The notes under the pieces were generated by a model, which made no database searches, had not been told where the DNA came from, and saw only the letters and a list, made by a program, of their open reading frames with translations. From positions 5,331,501 to 5,395,500 of the forward strand of contig NC_064047.1 in assembly GCF_932526225.1 (NCBI RefSeq): a stretch of DNA of 64,000 nt, given 5' to 3'. Below are positions 34,601 to 45,000 of this stretch, one piece after another. The stretch is from Nematostella vectensis. Lineage: Eukaryota; Cnidaria; Anthozoa; Actiniaria; Edwardsiidae. The translations under genes and the position numbers were made by a program. Every line of letters begins with the position of its first letter. Position 1 is the stretch's first letter.

Positions 34601-36899
34601 AACAAAGCTCACCTTAGATTGGCTTGCCCTTTCTCAACAAATATAGAATAATTTGAACTCTGTAGGCCGAGAATTTACTTGGTTATTTGAATAAATTGAA
34701 AACTTTCGGGCATTTAGTCCATTTTGGACCTTTGGACGACTGTCGGGCATATTTCCACTGCGTTCAATTTTGGCGTGAAAACATTAATTGGCTATAGAAA
34801 AAGTTCGCGGCTGTTTCTTTTACATTGGCATGAAATCGTATAACGTAGAATGTGCTTCTTTGATTCCCTGCTACGTGGCTCGAGGCTCGATATAGCACAT
34901 AACACGTAGCAGGCCTCGAATGATTGGAAACATTGGGGCCACGTCCCTACTGATTATTTTCTTATACATTTTGGAAATTTTGAGGGGGGAGGGGGCACGT
35001 GCTCTAGTGACCCCCCTGCTACGGCCCTGTAGCACTATAACTGTCTTTGCAGTACTCACGAGTCTTATAGTGTCCGAAATCTCATCAATCCTGTCTCGTT
35101 ACTTGTTTCGTTGAGGTTGTGTTGTTCTTTGAATTATGATTGTTTCTGTTTAACGATCATTCGCTTCTGACAGACAGCCGAGACTTGTGCTTAAGGGGCG
35201 GTTAGCGTGAGGATCCCTGCACGTTTCATGTGTTTCAAAATTGGAAATCACGTTTCACGATAAACTGAAGACAAGAATCAATCTTTACTTGGAAATCAAG
35301 ATTCACAAGCATAGATCACGATTCACGCTGATCGAATTTAGCCATTCACGAATCACTGCCAAGGTAGCAATCACGGATCACGGTTTACAATTTGTCCTTT
35401 TCACGATTCACGATAAACACAAAAGGCAGTTCACGTATCACGAAAATAACCGCCCCCTGGTGCTTCTGCCCGGACTTCTTAATCTACGCTCGCAGTTTTG
35501 TTCTAGAAAATACTGTGAACAAAGGACACTAGATAAACTTACGACGGAATTAGATCGGTTTATGGAATTGAATAATTATATTAAGAGGGGAATAACGTAG
35601 GTAGTTTTCTGAATTTTCATTTAATAGTCTTCTTTCGTGTGCAGGAGGATTTGTTTATGTGCAAATTTCGCTATTTATTCGCCTAGTTATCACTAGATAC
35701 GTATGAATGCAGTAAAGTTGAATTCTCGTACACACGGTAATGGTTTCCTTTCATGAATCCGAGCTCCGCGCTAGGCCGGGAACGCCACAGATGTATATGA
35801 TAAATCACAGCCTCAGATCTTCCGCACGCCTGCAATCAAGCGCTTCTATTCATTTTATTTTTATATCTGTTATATTTCCTGTAGTGGCTTCGGATTTGAA
35901 CACTTTTAAGAACTTTAACGAGGCGTTATACAAAACGTGATAGCACGAGGGACGAGCGAGAGCACGAGCGAGTCTCAACCAAGGCGAGGGCTTATGGCTA
36001 AAATAATAGCAGCTGACAACAGGATTTGAAATGTCCTGAAGTAAACTATTACATTCACTCTGATAAAGCTTTGCTGATATGAGAATTTCTTTTCTACAGC
36101 TAAGTACATCAGTATCAGTATAACGTCAAGGGGACTGGATGACCCATACTTTCAGTGGGGGAACTCGATCATGGTGAACAATGTCAATCTAGGGCCTGTG
36201 CCTGTAAGCAATGATTTCTTGATATGAACTATTTTACTTTTTGATCCGAGCTTATTTGTTTGTTTTGCTTTTTTTTTCTAAGGCGATTGGGCAGGTAACC
36301 CCCCTATACGTAATTGTCATAGAATTCCCCTTACCTCCATAATTTCTCGTCCTGCTTTTTTTTGCTTGATTTGCTCTTCATATCAAGGGGAACTGCAATA
36401 ACAGCAATCCGGTCTAAAATGCCCTCACTATTTTTCTAAGTATCGCAGGATTGCTATTATGGGCAACATGACGGGACTCTTCATAGGGGCCCAGTAGGCA
36501 AGGTTGAGTCTTCTAATATCCTCGCTTGTTTCGTTTCAGTCACGAGGACACAATATTGTGGCCCTCTATCCAACGGGCGCGCTTCATTCTTCAAGATCTT
36601 TTGATACATACGGACATTCAGGTTCCGGCAACAATATGGCTAACTACCTTAATTCACTACCTAATAACATGATCGTTCTCGTCTCAGTCCTTGATTCTGG
36701 CGAAACGTATGGAGGTCCCGCGGCCTCTGCTCTCGCAAGTGTGGGTGCTGTAGAACCAGTGCTCCCCCTTGGGTATCGGGAGTCTTGGGCACTGATTGGC
36801 TACAAAGGGGGGAGTAAGCCATGGATTAAACAAGCGAGAAAAACAAGATATAATGGCCCCGCTGTCATATCAGCATACATCCAAGAGGTGCACCCGTGA
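19620..36899 (+). CDS. secreted PAN-like / 7x EGF / ILEI-domain protein, copy 1
   Basis: Exon 19620-19940 starts with ATG and a signal peptide (hydrophobic core [20 protein letters not shown]). It continues into a PAN/apple-like half domain ([27 protein letters not shown]) and ends in phase 0. Seven symmetric phase-1 EGF exons follow (26301-34294, separate entry). Exon 36100-36203 ([20 protein letters not shown]) and exon 36540-36899 ([47 protein letters not shown], stop TGA) make an ILEI-type domain like that of FAM3/PANDER proteins. The phase 0 to phase 1 step demands at least one more exon between 19941 and 26300, which I did not firmly find; 22855-22963 has the right phases but weak sequence. 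The protein is predicted extracellular. The ligand or partner is unknown. Confidence 0.7.
19941..26300. other. long first intron, repeat-rich
   Basis: Contains (ATTTTA)n at 20333-20358, poly-G tracts at about 20917 and 21544-21566, and G-rich ...GGGGGTCAGCC... blocks at 20930-21010. It also holds sequence (22480-22710) matching the TIR element at 47.4-47.66 kb, and a MITE at 25969-26106. Much of it recurs at 48.2-54.84 kb in copy 2. No coding exon was firmly recognised. Confidence 0.6.
25969..26106. mobile_element. MITE with GCAGATCTAG ends
   Basis: CAGTAGCAGATCTAGGGGCG on the left is complementary, imperfectly, to CTAGATCTGCCCCTG on the right, with CCCCCTTT / AAACCCCC blocks inside. It falls in the part that copy 2 lacks. 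Confidence 0.6.
26301..34860 (+). repeat. EGF-exon array: 7 copies, 2,624-bp higher-order repeat
   Basis: EGF exons (123 nt each, phase 1-1): 26301-26423, 27606-27728, 28924-29046, 30230-30352, 31548-31670, 32854-32976, 34172-34294. Starts are 1305, 1318, 1306, 1318, 1306 and 1318 bp apart, so the real repeat is a 2,624-bp dimer. Each exon encodes D-T-N-E-C ... [18 protein letters not shown] ... C-Q, a six-cysteine EGF with the calcium-binding signature. Residue 6 alternates Val (copies 2, 4, 6) and Ala (3, 5, 7), with Thr in copy 1. The introns are as similar as the exons; for example, the 27606 and 30230 units look identical by eye. The last unit decays after about 34.68 kb. Confidence 0.96.
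34902..35036. mobile_element. MITE, 'GCCGTAGCAGG' family
   Basis: Ends CGTAGCAGGCCTCGA and CTGCTACGGCCCTGTAG are inverted. The interior CTACTGATTATTTTCTTATA and GGGGGCACGTGC also occurs, truncated, in each EGF unit. The duplicate copy is at about 54946-55076. Confidence 0.7.
35225..35450. repeat. degenerate TCACGATTCACG-word repeat
   Basis: Many irregular copies of ATCACGTTTCACG / GATTCACG / ATCACGGATCACGG. The equivalent in copy 2 is about 55290-55500. The open frame through it (35241-35600) has no recognisable protein features. Confidence 0.6.
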
Positions 36900-36944
36900 G
36901 CAAGTCCACGATTTACAAAGAAACTGCTTACTTAGGGGCCGACC

Positions 36945-37365
36945 ACTGCACACTAACACGGATTCGATTGAATCCGTATACTAAATTGATAGCTTTAGGC
37001 CTTCTGTCCACACTAACACGCGCGCTGGATCCAGCGAATCCGGATACTTTTAGAAAGGCCGTCGAAAGTGAATCAAAACGAATCCGTATACTTCGTAGTG
37101 TCCGTAGTGTGGACGGTCGAATCCGTATCGAAATGAAAACGATGGCGTCATATCGCAGTCGCGCGCTGCTTTAAGCATGCGCATATAATAAAAATGACGT
37201 CACCCTGTATCTGCGTTTTCAAACGTTTGAATCCGTGTTAGTGTGGACGGCTGGATCCAGGCGAACACGATGCGAAAACGATAGTGTGGATGCGAATCAA
37301 GTGATGCGTTTTCGGCGAAACGAATCCGGATTTTTTTGAATCCGTGTTGACGACTCCTTAGACTC
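36945..37365. mobile_element. MITE-like repeat rich in GAATCCG / TGTGGACGG words
   Basis: Starts near CACTAACACGGATTCGATTG and ends near GAATCCGTGTTGACGACT. It has several internal inverted GTGTGGACGG / CACACTAACACG words, a layout like that of 12383-12780 but a different sequence. The duplicate at about 57005-57375 shows that it predates the segmental duplication. Confidence 0.6.
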
Positions 37366-37443
37366 ACTGCTTACTTAGAATCACGAGAGACTTGGTCGAG
37401 CTCACCCACCTACCAAACCGGGGAGCCAGTATTCAAAAGCCAG

Positions 37444-37978
37444 TGCTGTAGCAGGCCTCAGAAAATTGGAAGAAGGGGGAGATGGCACGATACCCCCCTG
37501 GGGGGGGGGGGGTACTCAGTCTTTGTTTGGGTTTAGGGGTGCCGCTGGGGGTTTTGAAACCTGACCCTGTCTAGGACAACACCCTCAATTTTAGGACCCT
37601 GTTAGCAAGTGAGAGGAAGCAAGGCAATCAGATCGGCGGCGGGATCAGTGGTTACGAATTTTAGCAAGGCAACGAAATCGGTGCCCTGTTTAGCACAGCC
37701 TTGCTTGAAATTATGTATCCTATTCATGACAGAGAGGCCTGAAATACATACCCTGTTCAGGACAGAGAGGCCCGAAATGTTAACCCTGTTTTGGACAGAG
37801 AGGTCAAAAATCATACCCTGTCCAGCGCCACGTCCCCGTATAGCCCATATCATGCCCCCCCCCTCCCCGCCGGCACGATACCGAAACATCGAGAAAATAT
37901 TTGGGTGTACAGCCACACTACTTTTTTAATTCCTTGTAATTTTTTATTGGGGCCCGCACCCCCTTGCGGCCCTAAAAG
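37444..37978. mobile_element. long G-rich repeat with internal ~31-bp tandem units
   Basis: Opens CTGTAGCAGGCCTCAG and closes TTGCGGCCCTAAAAG, related to the GCCGTAGCAGG family. It contains a G run at about 37499-37512 and about four diverged copies of an ACCCTGTTCAGGACAGAGAG unit (37714-37830). The duplicate is at about 57475-58005. Confidence 0.6.
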
Positions 37979-38366
37979 CACAAGACAAGCTCCACTATTG
38001 TATGGTTTAACTTATATTAACTCTTGGTCTGAAATGTCGGTTTTTTAAAGGTAAAATTTAATACTTCCGGGGAAAATAAGCAAACCAGATCAAACATAAC
38101 GATATAACTGTTTGTATGGCTTTCTGGCTGAAGGGATGCCAGAACAAGAGATAGCAAGAAGGCAGGACAAAACTTTCTGTCTGAAGAAATTCCTAGAGCC
38201 AGAGATAGCAGGAAAGCAGTTATAGATTCATATAACCTTTTTTGTATTTTCAGTGTATTTTAATCTTCAAAAATAAAATAGCATGTCACAAAACTGCTAC
38301 AATATTTGGATTTGTTTAATTCTTTTTAAATAATGCTTTCCTATGGCAAAACGTACACTATGTGGT

Positions 38367-38470
38367 TGAGATTCCGTGCTCAGCATTATTAACGTCAAGA
38401 GGACTGGACGATCCACACTTTCAGTGGGGGGACTTAATCTTGGTCAACATCGTCGATCAAACGGCGAATG
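38367..38470 (+). pseudogene. relic of the first ILEI exon
   Basis: Reads ATTAACGTCAAGAGGACTGG ... CACTTTCAGTGGGGG ... then GTAAGCAATGATTT, matching exon 36100-36203 and its donor (TAACGTCAAGGGGACTGGAT ... GTAAGCAATGATTT). It encodes [21 protein letters not shown]. No second ILEI exon follows before RMI1, so it looks like a leftover of an older gene duplication. The copy-2 equivalent is 58394-58498. Confidence 0.7.
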
Positions 38471-38995
38471 TAAGCAATGATTTTTTGGTATTAAATAGTA
38501 ACGTACAATTTCTTTGTAAAAGTAAAAAAGCAAACAACTTGAACCGTAACTTCGCGAAATAAACACACTTTTCTCTTCGCTAATAGAAGTGAATGTGCCA
38601 AGAAAATGTCGGCGAAATTAAAGTATTTAAATCCCGCGAGATATTGGAAGGAATTGGTGGTGAAAGGGCGTAGTTGCTGTTATTTTTTCTTGTTGTTGCT
38701 GTTGTCAGTTTGCTCTTTTTTGGTGGGGGAGGGGGGTAGGGGCTCCGGTTTCATCTTGACGGCCAAATGTGCGCCCTAATGCCCCAGGCTCTTTTAATTT
38801 GACCGTGAGCAACAGGTAACCCAAACAATCAAGACTATCTTATTCTTGTCCCAATAAAAAGTGCCTATGTGATTTTTATCATGTTGCAGATAAGTTGTAT
38901 ATTATTGACAATCAATATACCGGCTCATCCCATATACGCAGAGGGAAATTATATAAGAACTCGCACCTTTTATATTATAGCCCTCACACATTCAA

Positions 38996-39012
38996 TGCCC
39001 CATAATGCATTG
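38996..39012. promoter_or_regulatory. candidate ZNF143/Staf-like site just upstream of RMI1
   Basis: CCCCATAATGCATTGCAG, about 20 bp upstream of the ATG, resembles the vertebrate ZNF143 (Staf) motif, whose core is CCCATAATGCATTG. It is conserved in copy 2 (CCCATAATGCATTGCAG at about 59036-59052). Function in this organism is inferred. Confidence 0.4.
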
Positions 39013-39032
39013 CAGCCAGATAGAAATCCAAA

Positions 39033-42000
39033 ATGGCGGCAAATTCAGCTCGAAATACTTTGCTGTGGTTGAGAGAAAACTACCACGCGAATGTACGTCA
39101 GGGCTGGCTTGATGAATGCATAGACTTCATCAAAAGAACAAATAGTGTAAGTGTATTCATTGGATAAGTTCAAGGTCTCTGTGTAATGGAATTTACGCTT
39201 GTCTTGTGGTAATGTATCAACCTAACAAGATGGTCTATCACAACAGCAAGGTTCATGTTGATAAACACTGAAGACGTGGTATAGTTTTTTGCACTTTAAT
39301 AACAAAACGTCAAACTTCAAGAGAATGCTTATATAAATACTATTTGATGAGTGTTCTTACGAACGCCTTCGTTGTAGCGTGTAGCAGGAGAAATCGAAAA
39401 TAGAAAACCCCCTAGGGGGGGGGGGGGGTGAATAGGGGTCGGTAAATCCGCCGATTTGCTACATTTTCGGGGCAAATCCGTGGATCCGCAGATATTTTTA
39501 GATCCGCATGGTTTGACAGATAAACAATAGCATCGATTAAAATTCATTTCAAATCCTACATTGGATCGTCAAAACCAGCCAAAATTCAAAATCCGCGCCC
39601 AAATTGTCAACAGGTCCGTGATCCACCATATTTCCAAAATCCGCCAATCCGCTGAAATAATCATCAAAATCCGTAATCCGTGATCATTTCGAGGCCGAAT
39701 CCTCCGATCCGCGAACCTATTCACCCCCCCCCCCCTAGCCCTATGGTCCCGGGAAAGGGTGGGAAATTTGATTTTAACCCTCCAAATTTCAAAATTTATC
39801 CAGGAAGGTTTCAGTGTTTAAAACCTTCAGTGTTTCAGTGTTTGAAATTATCTTTTAGCCTTTTTACCAATAGGGTGAACAGATTTAGTCACAAGGATGG
39901 GCTTTGACAACACAAAAAGTACACCTTCGTTCCCTGTTCAGCCGAGCGTAACTAATTGTCCAATGGCCTCAGTCAAGGAGGCAAATGGCTGCTTACTTGT
40001 TTAAAAAAAGGCTAGCGGCCAGGGAAAATAGTTTAGCTCTGATATTTTGCCACATATCGAATGTAAGTGTACCCTGGCATAGGTCTACGAGATAAAAATG
40101 TTTCGGTTTTTGTATTTTCCTTGTGAATTTCAAAAGTATTTGAGTGCTACCGAAAATGAAACCTTCAACCTTGTCTCTTTCCTTAGTAGGGTGAGTGAAG
40201 CTGTATATTTCGCAAAGAAAACTGCCCCAAATCGTTATTAGACATACATTTGACAACAACAAGACGTGTTCTAAGTTATAAGGCAATTCTATTGGCAAAA
40301 TTTCACAAAAACTCACCACTACAATCCACTTGTTTTACCTCTAATACGAACAGCCGATTCCAAGCTATGAACAAGCTTCAAAACTATTGTCTGGGCTACC
40401 TGTGGTTCTAGTGTATGGTGGAACCCACTCCCAGGGGATGTGGGGCTCAGTAGAGTTTATTTCTTTAAAGTGTATATTTTATCACTCCTTAATCAAAACA
40501 GGTTCCACCATGTATTGGTTTATACTCAAGGTACCTCTTTCCAATATTGCGGTGCTAATAATTCCTTCCTGTTTTAGGGTCGTTCTATTACTCAGCACCA
40601 GTTAAATCAGCTGGTATATGACAAATTCTTATTAGCTGACTTACAAGAAATTGGTGAGGCAAGTTTACCCCAAATCAAGGATGAGGTTATGATGGTAGAA
40701 GGAACTTATTGCTTGCAGGTGAAGCCTATTCAATAAATATATACTGTCACACGCTTTAGGGCCAATAAATTGTTTATTACTAGCTAGTTTGGCTCTGGAA
40801 ATCCATCTTGTATTGTTTGAGGTTGCCTCGTTTAGCTGAGCGCAAACCCTTTGAAACTGTAGAATTTGTTTTGCAGATTAATTCTGTTATAAATGTTGGA
40901 CAATCAGCGTATTCACAAATCATGAAAATTAAAGGAAAAGATGACCCTGAAAGCCATTTGGACAAGAAACATACCAATGTAAGTTTTGTTTCATTCAACT
41001 GCCATATGTATTCAACTGGTTATATACCCATTGATTCCTCAACTAGCCTGTACCGGGCATGTATGGACAAGCCAAAAAATTGTTGTCCTTCTATGACTAT
41101 GATTTTTGTTGCCTTTTCAGTGGGAACCAAAGGTGAAGGCAAGTCGGATGTTGTTTTTTCAGCTTTCTGATGGTGGGCAGCAAATTCAGGCGATGGAATA
41201 TCAGCCAATACCTACCTTGCAGGCATTGACACCTCCTGGAACCAAAGTATGTTTACAAAGGGACATGTCAGTGAAATGTTTCAAATATGCTTGACTCACA
41301 CAAATGAGACAGAGAATCCCTTACTGCGTTTATAAAAAAATCCCCTGAAAAGGCCAAAGTCTTCGAGGTATGAATTTCAATATCACAGCATTCAGTGAGA
41401 CTAATTTTACCAGGCCCATAGCCAGTACAACTACGAGGTAGGACGAGCTACCTCGTAGAGAAAAAGGTCCACTTAATGGTTAAAGGACCCCCCCCCCTGC
41501 TCAAAATCCTGGCTACGGGCCTATTTAAACATTTAGTGTACATATTAAAAAAGGGGAAATCTGTCCAGAATGTGAGAAATGTCCATTGTATGGAAGCCAT
41601 AGAAATATTTTTTGAATTCTGAAATATCTTAGGTTATCATCCAAGGGCCGATTGCCTGTAGGCTGGGCGTGTTACTTCTGACCAGACAATGTCTTGTACG
41701 CATTTTGGGTGGATCCACAGAAAGCCTAGTGGAGACCAACTCAACATGGAATTTACTTCACAGCAGCATGTAAGCACTTTAGAATAAAAATTACAGACAA
41801 GCCCCAGCCCTAACCTTTTTTGAAAAGAATAATCGTTTTATATATCATATTTTCTCAGTTAATAATTTTACTGGTTGCACCTCCTACTAAAACCGGCAAC
41901 TTTGTTGTTAAATTTAGATTGCATGTATTACCCTTGTTCTATTCTGATGGTCTAACATCTTATTCTGTGTACATGTGCAGGCCCGTACCCAGGATTTTTA

Positions 42001-45000
42001 TTGGGGGATGCAAAATCTGAAAAAGTGGACCTAATTTTTCCGGGGGGGGGGAGGGGTACCATACCCTTTGCAGTATCTTCATGGGACGTTTATTGTCGGA
42101 TTTAGCTACATACCAGAGTGATCTATCTTATGCTTTATAGTTTTGTCTACAAATAGCACGTCTATTGAGAACCAAAAGTGGACCTTGTGTTCGCACCCCC
42201 CGCACCCCCTGCACCCCACCTGGGTACGGGCCTGATGTGTGTTAATGTGGTGCATGCAAGAAACATATTCCTCAAGTGTCTTGTTTACTATGAAAAGAGA
42301 ACTGATCTATAATATCTATAATATTTAAAGGCACTCTGTCAGCTACTAGTATTGTCATCCTAGCAAAATACAAAGTATGATAAAGCATTAATATCTGTCT
42401 GCTAAATTGCTTACTGCAGTCATGTACCATTGGCTGGGGGGAGGGGGGTAGGGGGTGCAGTCATAGGTACTATTTTAAGATTCCTAGAAATGACCCACTT
42501 TTTGGCTGCCAGGGTGCCTGCTCACCCCCTGTGTATGCGTCTGTACTGTATGTAGAAATAAAACACAACTTTATTTATTTATTGCATAATTTCTATTAGA
42601 CTTAGTCAATGAAGTATAAAACTTTGATTTTAGATGATTATTTCCTTACTTTTTCACAATATGGCTATGAGTTTTGAATTAAATTATAACAAAGACGTGG
42701 CTTACAATGGATATTTATTACCCATTTTGAATACCTGTTGTTATGTCTCTAAAACATCAGTGTGAGTACATTGCGGGCCTTGTTCTGCTGGGCTCAGTAG
42801 GATAGTAAAACATTCGTCTCGCAAGTTAGGCACAGTCTTAAACTTGAGGCAAAATTTTAATATTTCACTGGTTTCTTTATAATTGCAGAGGGCAAGAACC
42901 GCCAGAACCTCCAGCAGTTGTACAAATACTTGAAGATGAGGCAGAGAGCTCATCTTCCAAACCATTAAACAAGAACACTCAAAATGTGTCTATGCAGTCA
43001 TCAACAAGAAACACCTTTTGTAAAAGTACTGCAAGAAGTTGTCAGAATTTCTTTGAAAACAAACATCAAATGATCACACCTGGTGTAGACTCTAGTATTC
43101 GTGCAAACCTTAGAGTTACTGGAAAAATTCCAGGAAATGAAAGGGTGAATAATAACTGGCCAAACACAAGGACATCTATTGGAAAAAGTAAACTGCAGAC
43201 AACACACTGCAAAAGCCTTCAGAGATGCGATTCCTGGGGAGAAAGAACTGATTATTTTGATGATGATGATAATGAGTTATTAGACGAGGACCTATTTTCT
43301 GATGACATAGAAGAGAATTTGGATTTTGATCAATTGGATCAACTTGAGAAAGGAGCTCTACCAATAAGGAATTCTGCATCAGAGAACATTGCAAGTCTTC
43401 ACCTTCAAGAACTTCAGGATGTGTTTGAGAATATTGATGATCAAGATTTGGATGATTTCGAATTAGATAATACAAATAATGGAAGCATTATACTGTGTGA
43501 GAAAACCATTAAGAGAAAAGAAGATAATTCAAGAGTTTGTAGCTTTGGAGTGGACACTGGAATTACTGATTATTCATCGAAGGGAAAATTCCCTATGAAA
43601 CAAAGGGTTAATACGGAAGATGAAATTTCTGAGCAGGTCTGTAAAAAGCAAAGGCAAGCTTATGCCCCCCCTTTTGGAAACAGTATCAATCCAAAATCAG
43701 AAAAACATCCAACTTTTGGAAAAGATAGACAAGGGGTGTTGGAAGGTATGGAGGTGATTGATGTTGATCATCCTGTAATAAAACCCAATGATCAAATAAC
43801 AAAACTGGACAAGATGGAAAGTATGGGACGTTCTTATTCACTTGAGTCTCTGCCATTTACCTATCTCAAGACTGTGGAGCAGCATCTGCCATTTCAGGAG
43901 GATATCACCATCAGGATAAAGGTTTGTGCTCTTGATAAATTCCAACAGAATATCAAGCAATTTCCATCTGTAGGCAACATACATTTTACTGAGACTGCAG
44001 CAATAGTTTTTCTGTTTAAAAACATGATTATGTCAGTAATAATGTTTGTTGTTCATATTGAAATATCTGTATTTGAAGCTGCTAAAATGGATTTTGAATT
44101 TTATTTTTGAATTCTGTTTTTCTGAATCACTTTTCATTGCATATCATGATAATACCATCTTGAATCTTGCTAACATTTTCCAGGCTTATGTCTCCACCCT
44201 TGTAAACCATTCCCAAACACCAGGAACTGGTTGGTGCGTCACTGTCAAGGTGAATGATGGGACAGCAGCGATGGACATGGATCTGGGAGCTGAGGTAAGG
44301 CCCGATTTTTATGTCGCACTGCTTCCATGCCGAATCTGATCCCCAATTCATATGTCGCAATCCTTCTATGGCGAATGTAAGGTCAGATTCGTATGGTGCA
44401 ATGCTTCCATGCCGAATGTAAGGTCAGATTCGTATGGTGCAATGCTTCCATGCCGAATGTAAGGTCAGGTTCGTACTAATAAAAATAAAAAATAACACAC
44501 AAATAATGTAATTTGTGTGTTATTTTTATTGTCTTCTGACGAATCACAAGCAAGAATTCAGACACTGAGATTTGTTGAGACACGTTCCTTGTTGGCCGTT
44601 ACAGCATTTTGAAATAATTTTGTTTCTTGTCAGGTACTGACAGAGCTTCTTCAGATGCCCGTTGAGAGTTTTCAGGTAAAATATTCTCTTAAGAATTATC
44701 TACCACATTTGCTACAATTAATGGAACGCAATAACATTCGTGTGTGTTTTAAGGATACAAGTCCTCGTGAATTTGTTACGTCTTTCTCGGTCTAATTGAC
44801 CTTTATTATATGGCAACAACCACTTCCGGTGGAATGGCGCACTTTGATTGGCTGTTGAGCGGTCCGGATCCTCCTGTAACGACCGCGGTCGTTACTTGCT
44901 TAAGCTTACTTATCTTATTTTATTATTTTCCTCAATATAATTTCCATTTTTGTTTACCTTTCTTCAGTTGCTTCTGAGAGTTTCGCTGATGTTTGTGAAG

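Larger units (their letters stand above)
19421..44110. repeat. segmental duplication, copy 1
   Basis: From AACGCGAAAAACAAAATTAT (19421) rightward the sequence matches 47657 onward in direct orientation. Pairs: first PAN exon 19620 and 47860; ILEI exons 36100/36540 and 56161/56601; RMI1 start 39033 and 59070; RMI1 exon 6 42889 and 62932. The offset falls from 28.24 kb to about 20.04 kb because copy 2 lacks the EGF array. The right boundary is unknown, since copy 2 is cut by the window end. 44110 is only the last position compared. Confidence 0.93.

Noticed and set aside
35241-35600. 119-codon open frame in the TCACGATTCACG repeat
   Set aside because: Repeat-derived. It is shortened and shifted in copy 2 and has no recognisable domain.
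40387-40605. 72-codon + strand open frame in RMI1 intron 1
   Set aside because: Family alignment joins exon 1 directly to exon 2 (RTNS/GRSITQHQ) in phase. The frame reads through the real acceptor at 40577.
43001-43475. Minus-strand frames opposite RMI1 exon 6 (also 63044-63518)
   Set aside because: Shadows of the coding strand. The + strand frame is supported by homology and splice sites.
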